Source of the DNA: Albidovulum sp. | GTDB lineage: Bacteria; Pseudomonadota; Alphaproteobacteria; Rhodobacterales; Rhodobacteraceae | Length of the DNA: 64,000 nucleotides | NCBI GenBank assembly: GCA_028823855.1 | Contig: JAPPFL010000016.1 | Coordinates: 1 to 64,000 of the forward strand | Direction of reading: 5' to 3' | Shown here: piece by piece, positions 58,126 through 64,000 of the stretch | How positions within the stretch are numbered: the stretch's first letter is position 1 | How the letters are laid out: each line of letters begins with the position of its first letter | Made by a program: the position numbers and the translations under genes | The notes under the pieces: model-generated | Told to the model about the DNA's origin: nothing | Databases searched by the model: none | What the model saw: the letters and a program-made list of their open reading frames with translations, nothing else

Positions 58126-58913
58126 CGAACGGCGCCATATCGTTGGAAAGGACTTTTTCCGCGGGAACGGCGAACGCCTTGGAATTGCGCGGCGTTAGCA
58201 AGACATTCGGTGCGCTGTCCGCTCTCGATGACGTAACGATTACTATCGGCCCCGGTGAAAAACGAGCCGTGCTCGGCTCCAACGGCGCCGGCAAAACGAC
58301 GCTCTTCAATTGCATAACGGGAGATTTCCTTCCCAGCGCCGGCGCCATTAGGTTTTTCGGCGAAGACATCACAAACGCCCCGGCGCACGAAAGGATTCGA
58401 AGAGGCCTAAGGCGCACTTACCAGATATCGCTGCTCTTCGCGGGGCTAACGGTAGTCGACAACGTCTATCTCGCCTGCAAAGGCGTTGCCCGCGGGAGGT
58501 TTTCTCTCATGCGCCCCGGTCGCAGAGATACGATTATGGAAGGCGCCGAGGAACTCGTAAGGACGGTTCGTCTTGAAGCATCCAGGGATACGAAGGTTTC
58601 CGACCTGTCCTACGGGCAGCAAAGGCAGCTGGAGATCGCCATGGCGCTGGCGGGCGCGCCGCGCTTCATTCTTTTTGACGAACCCGCCGCAGGTCTCTCG
58701 CCGGGCGAAAGGCGGGAGCTAATCGAGATCCTTAGTGGGCTTCCGTCGCACATGGGCTACATCATCATTGAACACGACATGGACGTGGCGCTGCGCGTCT
58801 CCGAGTCGGTTACAATGATGCACAACGGTCGAATATTCAAGGAGGGGAAGCCGTCCGAAATCGAAGACGACGAAGAAGTCCAGTCGCTTTATCTGGGGGG
58901 CGGAAATGCCTGA
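58122..58913 (+). CDS. Branched-chain-type ABC transporter ATP-binding protein (LivG family)
   Basis: 263-residue ATPase from GTG 58122, which overlaps the livM stop (GTGA). Walker A is GSNGAGKTTLFNCITG, the LivG-type RRGLRRTYQISLLFAGLTV follows, signature LSYGQQRQLEIAMALA, Walker B FILFDEPAAGLSPGE, and EHDMDVAL. An upstream extension to 58059 is open but overlaps livM heavily and is not needed. Its end overlaps the next gene by eight bases. Confidence 0.92.
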   Translation: MTNGAISLERTFSAGTANALELRGVSKTFGALSALDDVTITIGPGEKRAVLGSNGAGKTTLFNCITGDFLPSAGAIRFFGEDITNAPAHERIRRGLRRTYQISLLFAGLTVVDNVYLACKGVARGRFSLMRPGRRDTIMEGAEELVRTVRLEASRDTKVSDLSYGQQRQLEIAMALAGAPRFILFDEPAAGLSPGERRELIEILSGLPSHMGYIIIEHDMDVALRVSESVTMMHNGRIFKEGKPSEIEDDEEVQSLYLGGGNA

Positions 58914-61068
58914 AGCGACCGCGCCTGTCCTGGACGCGCGAGGCGTAAACGTATTTTACGGCCGCAGCCATGCGCTGCAGGGCGTCGACCTTTCGCTTCA
59001 GAAAGGCGTACTCGCCGTCGTCGGGCGCAACGGCATGGGCAAGACGACGCTGTGCAAGGCGATCATGGGTCTCGTGCCGGTCGACTCGGGATCCATTAGC
59101 TTCCGCGGAACCGCTGTTCGCGGCCTCGACCCGGCCGAAATCGCTAGATTGGGCGTGGGCTACGTTCCGCAAGGAAGGCGACTCTGGCGGTCGCTGACCG
59201 TCGACGAGCACCTTCGGATGGTATCGCGCTCGGGCGGCCCATGGTCCGTCGATCGCATCTATTCCGTCTTCCCGCGCTTGGCGGAGCGAAAAGGAAATAA
59301 CGGAGCGCAGCTTTCAGGCGGCGAACAGCAAATGCTCGCGATCGGCCGGGCTCTCCTGCTGAATCCCGCGCTGCTTGTCATGGATGAGCCCACCGAAGGA
59401 CTCGCGCCGATGATCGTGCGTCAAGTCGAAGACATGCTCGTCAGTCTAGGCGAGGAAAACGACGTGAATGTTCTCGTAATCGAGCAAAACATTGGCGTAG
59501 CCTGCTCAGTTTCGAAACAGGTCGCCATTATGGTGAACGGACGAATCAACAGAATCATCGACGCTTCCGAACTCGCGGCCGACCGCGACCTGCAGCAGGC
59601 CCTACTAGGAGTAGGGCGGCACGCCCACGACGAAACTCCCGAGGCGGCAGCCGCGAAAGGCGACGGGATCAAGACTGCGAGCGCCGGCCCCGCTCGAATC
59701 TACCTTTCCAATCCAACGATACCTACCCGCTGGTCGAAATCCGTGCCTGCAAAAGTGATCGAGAGATCCGCGCGCACGGCAACGGAATTGATGGGGCGGC
59801 CCTCGGCGGAGGTTTCGTTCGGCGCGGAGCAGCGCAAGGTCGACGAGGCCGTTTTCGTTGCGGGGACACTTGACACTAAAGCGGAGGAGATTCGCTTTCT
59901 CAGGGACGTGCTGGAGGCTCGCGGGCTAAGGCCGAAGCTGATCGACTTGTCGACCACCGGCAAGGTATCCGGAGCCGACGTTCCTCCGCACGAGATAGCG
60001 GCGTTCCATCCCAGGGGGAATTCCGGAGTCTTTACCGGCGATCGGGGTACCGCCGTGGCGGGAATGACATTGGCGTTCGAGCGGTGGGCCCGTCAGCGCG
60101 GCGGAATCGCCGGTATGATCGGCGCTGGCGGCTCGGGCGCCACGGCAATGATAGCGCCGGCCATGCGGTCGCTGCGGGTGGGCGTACCAAAAGTGCTGGT
60201 GTCGACGGTGGCGAGCGGAAATGTCGGTCAGTACGTGGGCTCCTCCGATATCCTCATGCTGCATTCGGTCGCGGATGTCCAGGGATTGAACTCCATTACT
60301 CGCGAGGTGCTTTCGAACGGCGCGGCCGCGCTCGCCGGAATGGTGCAAGCTCGGCGGGAGCGGTCTGAAGGGAGGAACGGCAAGCCGTCCATAGGCTTGA
60401 CGATGTTCGGCGTTACGACCCAATGCGTGAAGCAAATCTCCGAGCGCTTGGCAGCGCGATTCGACTGCTTGGTATTCCATGCGACGGGAACCGGGGGCCG
60501 TTCCATGGAAAACCTGCTTGATTCCCGGCTACTCGCTGGCGTTGTCGACGTAACGACGACCGAAATCTGCGATTTGATCGCGGGTGGAGTTTTCGCCGCT
60601 AGCGAAGATCGCTTCGGCGCGGCAATCCGGACAGGACTTCCCTACGTCGGGGCCGCGGGAGCGCTCGACATGGTGAATTTCGGGGCTCCCGACACCGTCC
60701 CCTCGCAATATGCGGCCAGGCGGTTCTACGAGCACAATCCGCAAGTCACCCTTATGCGAACCACGCGCGAGGAAAACGAGGAAATGGGACGCTGGATCGG
60801 GGAGCGCCTGAACCTAATGCGGGGCCCCGTCCGCTTTTTCCTGCCCGAAGGGGGAGTTTCCAGCCTGGACCGCCCGGGCCAGCCCTTCTGGGACCCGGAA
60901 GCCGACGCGGCTTTCTTCAAATCGCTCGAAGCAACCGTCCAGGCGAATTCCGAAAGGAAAGTCCTGCGGATTCCGGCGAACATTAACGATCCGGAATTCG
61001 CGGATGCCGTAGTTCAAGAATTCAATGGCTTGCATGTTTCGGTGGCGAGCAGGTCCGTAAAGGAATGA
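58906..61068 (+). CDS. Fusion: LivF-type ABC ATPase + Tm-1-like (UPF0261) domain
   Basis: 720-residue fusion. Residues 1-235 are a complete LivF ATPase: Walker [35 protein letters not shown], signature [15 protein letters not shown], Walker [19 protein letters not shown]. After a linker of about 70 residues, residues about 310-715 are a Tm-1-like ATP-binding domain (UPF0261): [59 protein letters not shown]. The second part corresponds to the N-terminal domain of the tomato resistance protein Tm-1; the bacterial function is unknown. The following gene encodes the counterpart of the other Tm-1 domain. The joint shows no stop or frameshift. Confidence 0.9.
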   Translation: MPEATAPVLDARGVNVFYGRSHALQGVDLSLQKGVLAVVGRNGMGKTTLCKAIMGLVPVDSGSISFRGTAVRGLDPAEIARLGVGYVPQGRRLWRSLTVDEHLRMVSRSGGPWSVDRIYSVFPRLAERKGNNGAQLSGGEQQMLAIGRALLLNPALLVMDEPTEGLAPMIVRQVEDMLVSLGEENDVNVLVIEQNIGVACSVSKQVAIMVNGRINRIIDASELAADRDLQQALLGVGRHAHDETPEAAAAKGDGIKTASAGPARIYLSNPTIPTRWSKSVPAKVIERSARTATELMGRPSAEVSFGAEQRKVDEAVFVAGTLDTKAEEIRFLRDVLEARGLRPKLIDLSTTGKVSGADVPPHEIAAFHPRGNSGVFTGDRGTAVAGMTLAFERWARQRGGIAGMIGAGGSGATAMIAPAMRSLRVGVPKVLVSTVASGNVGQYVGSSDILMLHSVADVQGLNSITREVLSNGAAALAGMVQARRERSEGRNGKPSIGLTMFGVTTQCVKQISERLAARFDCLVFHATGTGGRSMENLLDSRLLAGVVDVTTTEICDLIAGGVFAASEDRFGAAIRTGLPYVGAAGALDMVNFGAPDTVPSQYAARRFYEHNPQVTLMRTTREENEEMGRWIGERLNLMRGPVRFFLPEGGVSSLDRPGQPFWDPEADAAFFKSLEATVQANSERKVLRIPANINDPEFADAVVQEFNGLHVSVASRSVKE

Positions 61069-61922
61069 AGCGCATGACGGAACGCCGGATTATACTCGAA
61101 AGACTCCGAGCAAAAATCGCCGAAGGCCGCGCAATTGTCGGCGGCGGAGCCGGGACCGGTCTTTCCGCCAAATGCGAGGAGGCGGGAGGCATCGATCTGG
61201 TCGTTATCTACAACTCCGGCCGCTATCGGATGGCGGGGCGCGGCAGCTTGGCCGGGCTAATGCCCTACGGCGACGCGAATGCCATCGTCATGGACATGGC
61301 CCGAGAAGTTCTTACGGTCGTGGACCGAGTTCCGGTTCTGGCGGGAGTCTGCGCTACCGATCCCTTCCGGTCCATGGATAGATTCCTTGACGAAGTCAAA
61401 GCGGAAGGATTCGCGGGCGTGCAGAATTTTCCGACCGTGGGTCTGATCGACGGGATCTTTCGCAAGAATCTCGAGGAGACCGGCATGTCATACGGCCTTG
61501 AAATCGACATGATTGCGATGGCCGCCAAAAAGGATCTGCTGACGACCCCTTACGTATTTTCAGCTGCCGACGCGGCGGCGATGGCCGAAGCCGGCGCAGA
61601 CATAATCGTTTGCCATCTTGGCTTGACCACGGGAGGATCAATTGGCGCGGAAACGGCGTTGCCGCTGGAGTCGTGCCCTGCGATGGTCGACGAGTGGGCG
61701 GAAGCCGCCCTGGCAAGGAAGGCCGATGCCATAGTGCTCGTGCATGGCGGCCCGGTTTCTTCGCCGGCCGACGCCGAGTTCATGATGGCCGAATGCAGCC
61801 GCTGCGACGGCTTCTACGGCGCTTCTTCAATGGAGAGGCTGCCGACGGAAACCGCGCTCGTGGCAAAGACGAGGGAATTCACGATGATCGGCCGCGGGGG
61901 CCGAGAAGGAGGTTCCGGATGA
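61065..61922 (+). CDS. Phosphoenolpyruvate-hydrolase-like TIM-barrel protein (Tm-1 C-terminal half homologue)
   Basis: 285-residue TIM-barrel protein of the family annotated as phosphoenolpyruvate hydrolase-like. Typical segments: [22 protein letters not shown] (split as [14 protein letters not shown] and [16 protein letters not shown]), [45 protein letters not shown] and [14 protein letters not shown]. Start overlaps the preceding fusion by four bases. It forms, with the UPF0261 domain, the pair seen as one polypeptide in plant Tm-1. Real substrate unknown. It ends in a four-base overlap with the flotillin-like gene, with AGGAGG just before. Confidence 0.88.
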   Translation: MKRMTERRIILERLRAKIAEGRAIVGGGAGTGLSAKCEEAGGIDLVVIYNSGRYRMAGRGSLAGLMPYGDANAIVMDMAREVLTVVDRVPVLAGVCATDPFRSMDRFLDEVKAEGFAGVQNFPTVGLIDGIFRKNLEETGMSYGLEIDMIAMAAKKDLLTTPYVFSAADAAAMAEAGADIIVCHLGLTTGGSIGAETALPLESCPAMVDEWAEAALARKADAIVLVHGGPVSSPADAEFMMAECSRCDGFYGASSMERLPTETALVAKTREFTMIGRGGREGGSG

Positions 61923-64000
61923 CCGGAGAACTTATTGGACAACTCGTGTTATGGCTAATTTTCGCCGTAATCGTCGTCTTTATCCTTTATTGGGTGATGC
62001 ACTGGCTCTATCGGCGGTCGACGAAGGAAATCGCTTTCGTTCGCACGGGCTTCCTCGGGGAAAAGGTCGTAATCGACGGCGGCGCGTTCGTATGGCCGAT
62101 CATCCACGACATCACGCCCGTCAACATGAATTCGCTCCAGCTTGCCGTCAAACGGGAGCGAGGCGATGCTTTGATCACCAAGGATCGCATGAGGATAGAT
62201 GTCGATGCCGTTTTCTACGTTCGCGTGAAGCAGACGCGCGAGGCGCTGAGCCTCGCGGCTTCGACTCTCGGCAGCCGCACGCTCGAGCCCGAACGCATTC
62301 ACGCGCTTCTGGAAGGGAAATTCGTATCGGCGCTTCGCACGGTCGCGTCCAGCATGACGATGGAGCAACTGCACGAAGACCGGAATGCCTACGTGGCGAG
62401 AGTCCTGACGGACGCGCAGGCCGGATTGGACAAGAACGGGCTGGAGCTTGAAAGCGTATCTATCACCGATATCGATCAAACCGAAATCGAATATTTCAAC
62501 CCGTCCAACAGATTCGACGCCGAGGGCCTGACCTCGGTCATAAAGGCTATCGAGGAACGGCGCCGACTGAGGAACGACATTGAACAGGACACGATGACGA
62601 AGATACGGGAAAGGAACTTGGAAGCGGAGAAGCAATCACTTGAAATCGAGCGTCAAAGCGAGGAGGCCCGCTTGGAGCAGGAGCGCGAGATCGAATTCCG
62701 AAGGGCGCAGCAGCGGGCCGAGCTTGCTCGAGAGCGCGCCGATCGGGAGCGAGAGGCGGAACAGGCGGTTTTCGTTTCGCGCGAAGCCATTGAAACCGCT
62801 CGAATCACCAATGAACACCAGATCGCCCAGGCCCGCATCGCGTCCGAGCGCGATATTCGGCAGACCGAAATCGATCGCCAAAAAGTCGTCGATCATGCGG
62901 AAATCGCTACTCGGGAAGCGATCGAAAAAGCGAGAATCATGCAGGAGAACTCGATCTCCGAGGCTCGCATCGAATTCGAGAAAAGCACGCGAGAAAGGGA
63001 TATCGCCCGCAACCTAGCGGTCGAAAAAGCGGAAATCCGGTTTCGCGAAGAGTCGGAAAAGCGCCGCATCGAACAGGAAAAACTCGTTGCGGCCGAAAGG
63101 ATTGAATCTCAGCGGGTCACGAGAGAGCTCGAAATCGCAAATCTACGACTTGTCGAGGAAGCGGAAATCCAATCGCGCGAGTTGATCGACAAGGCGCGCA
63201 TTCAAAGAGAACGCGAGGTCGAATTCGAAAGGATCCAAAGCGAAGAGGCTACGAGAGAGCGCGACCTGGCGCGGGGCCGCGCCGTTGAAGCGGCCGAAAT
63301 CGCGAAGGCTGAAGCGCTCGAAGCGGCGCAGATCGCGAAAGAAAAGAAAATTGCCGCGGAGCGAATCGCCTACGAACAGGATGTGCGGGAACGCGAAATT
63401 GCGCGGGGCCGCGCCGTTGAAGTCGCCTCCATCAAGGCTGACGAGACCGTGAGCACGGCTAGGATTACCGAGGAAAAGTCCGTCAGGAAGGCTGAAATCG
63501 ACCGCGAACGCGAAATTCGCGAAAGCGAAATCGAACGTAACGAGACGGTTGAGTGCGCCGAAATCATTTCGCGCCGGCTCGTAGAACAGCAGCGCATCGA
63601 AAAAGAATCGGAAACCGCGGCGGAAAGGATCGCGCGCGACGAGCGCGTTCGCGGCTTGGAAATCTCGCGCAACCAAACGCTCGACAAGGCTCAGGTTGCG
63701 GCAGACAGGGAAATCGAAGCGGTCCGAGTCGATAGGGAGCGCGAAATCGACCTCAAGAAAATCGAATCCGAACGCGATATCGACGAAGCGAGAATCGAAA
63801 GGCGGAACCGCGTGGAGAGACGCGAAATCGACCGCGCTCAGGACGTTCGAGAGGCGGAGATCACCAGCAGCGAAGAAACGGAAAGGCTGCGAATCGCCTC
63901 GGAACGAGGACTCGACGAAGCGCGAATCGGCCAGCAGAAGGATCGCAGGATGCTCGAAATCGATCGGGAAAGGGCGGTCGAGCGGGCGGCGGTGAAGAAG
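61919..64000 (+). CDS. Flotillin/SPFH-family protein with long hendecad coiled coil (partial, runs off window)
   Basis: Open for 694 codons from ATG 61919 to the window end with no stop. The start overlaps the previous stop (ATGA) with a strong AGGAGG upstream. Residues about 8-30 are one membrane helix ([19 protein letters not shown]). An SPFH/flotillin domain follows ([112 protein letters not shown]). From about residue 220 it is highly charged. From 62765 to the end it is an unbroken series of 11-residue repeats, 37 complete. Flotillins scaffold membrane microdomains; here it is in the ABC/Tm-1 operon. Confidence 0.9.
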   Translation, partial: MTGELIGQLVLWLIFAVIVVFILYWVMHWLYRRSTKEIAFVRTGFLGEKVVIDGGAFVWPIIHDITPVNMNSLQLAVKRERGDALITKDRMRIDVDAVFYVRVKQTREALSLAASTLGSRTLEPERIHALLEGKFVSALRTVASSMTMEQLHEDRNAYVARVLTDAQAGLDKNGLELESVSITDIDQTEIEYFNPSNRFDAEGLTSVIKAIEERRRLRNDIEQDTMTKIRERNLEAEKQSLEIERQSEEARLEQEREIEFRRAQQRAELARERADREREAEQAVFVSREAIETARITNEHQIAQARIASERDIRQTEIDRQKVVDHAEIATREAIEKARIMQENSISEARIEFEKSTRERDIARNLAVEKAEIRFREESEKRRIEQEKLVAAERIESQRVTRELEIANLRLVEEAEIQSRELIDKARIQREREVEFERIQSEEATRERDLARGRAVEAAEIAKAEALEAAQIAKEKKIAAERIAYEQDVREREIARGRAVEVASIKADETVSTARITEEKSVRKAEIDREREIRESEIERNETVECAEIISRRLVEQQRIEKESETAAERIARDERVRGLEISRNQTLDKAQVAADREIEAVRVDREREIDLKKIESERDIDEARIERRNRVERREIDRAQDVREAEITSSEETERLRIASERGLDEARIGQQKDRRMLEIDRERAVERAAVKK
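62765..64000 (+). repeat. 37 tandem 11-residue (33-bp) hendecad repeats in the flotillin-like gene
   Basis: Reading the frame in blocks of 11 from 62765, each block has an aliphatic residue at position 3 and usually at position 9, with charged residues elsewhere, e.g. [44 protein letters not shown]. There are 37 full blocks and a five-residue partial at the window end, with no insertions or deletions. The DNA copies are diverged, so this is a protein-level periodicity expected to form a right-handed coiled coil. Confidence 0.9.

Noticed and set aside
63143-63676. Long minus-strand open frame inside the flotillin-like gene, phenylalanine- and leucine-rich
   Set aside because: It is the antisense shadow of the charged repeat; no ribosome site or independent motif.
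62765-64000. 33-bp periodicity in DNA, possible CRISPR or minisatellite
   Set aside because: The unit copies are too diverged in DNA, there are no unique spacers, and the frame is open throughout. It is a protein-level hendecad repeat.
1-64000. tRNA, rRNA or CRISPR arrays
   Set aside because: I looked for T-loop-like sequences and repeat-spacer patterns on both strands and found none convincing. A tRNAscan or CRISPR search was not possible here.

Overview
The window reads as a chromosomal segment of an alphaproteobacterium. The left third carries core genes in an alphaproteobacterial arrangement: a divergent acnA / ccmABCDG pair, a DUF1223 gene just after acnA, and pyrC, pyrE, dnaB, alr and mlaEF in one leftward run. 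The right part carries a branched-chain-type ABC importer and a flotillin-like gene. A mono-modular PKS/FAS followed by a reductase-sulfotransferase has the architecture described for the sponge-symbiont swf family. With the organosulfonate genes next door, this suggests a marine, probably sponge-associated, symbiont. That lifestyle is inference; the gene content is seen directly.

Layout. (1) 0.3-9.6 kb, minus strand: ccmA-B-C-D-G (haem export, cytochrome c maturation), pyrC, pyrE, dnaB, alr, mlaE, mlaF, mostly overlapping or tightly spaced. (2) 9.8-13.6 kb, plus: aconitase and a DUF1223 protein with an unusual C-terminal tail. (3) 14.4-28.6 kb: a LysR regulator divergent from tctC-tctB-tctA, an acylating sulfoacetaldehyde dehydrogenase (sauS-like), a two-subunit ADP-forming CoA ligase, xsc and soeABC. 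Together these form a plausible complete route from sulfoacetate through sulfoacetyl-CoA and sulfoacetaldehyde to acetyl phosphate plus sulfite, and then to sulfate. (4) 29.3-33.6 kb: an RND efflux adaptor and pump. (5) 33.8-48 kb: swfA-like PKS/FAS (KS-AT-DH-ER-KR-ACP), swfB-like thioester reductase/sulfotransferase, cysD with a one-base frameshift, a decayed TnpB remnant, and a fused cysNC that makes PAPS. (6) 48-53 kb: sparse, eroded DNA with an internally duplicated membrane protein, then an EamA transporter, an LpxL-like acyltransferase and a thiolase. (7) 53.3-64 kb: LivK, an AraC regulator, LivH, LivM, LivG, a LivF fused to a Tm-1-like (UPF0261) domain, a PEP-hydrolase-like TIM barrel, and a flotillin-like gene that runs off the window and carries 37 consecutive 11-residue repeats.

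Main hypothesis: regions 3-5 form one sulfur circuit. Sulfonate carbon is used for growth. The released sulfite is oxidised by SoeABC, which has no Tat signal, so the sulfate should form in the cytoplasm. CysD/CysNC could turn that sulfate into PAPS, SwfB could use PAPS to sulfate a fatty product of SwfA, and the RND pump could export it. Each enzyme call rests on visible motifs. The connection between them is inference from gene order.
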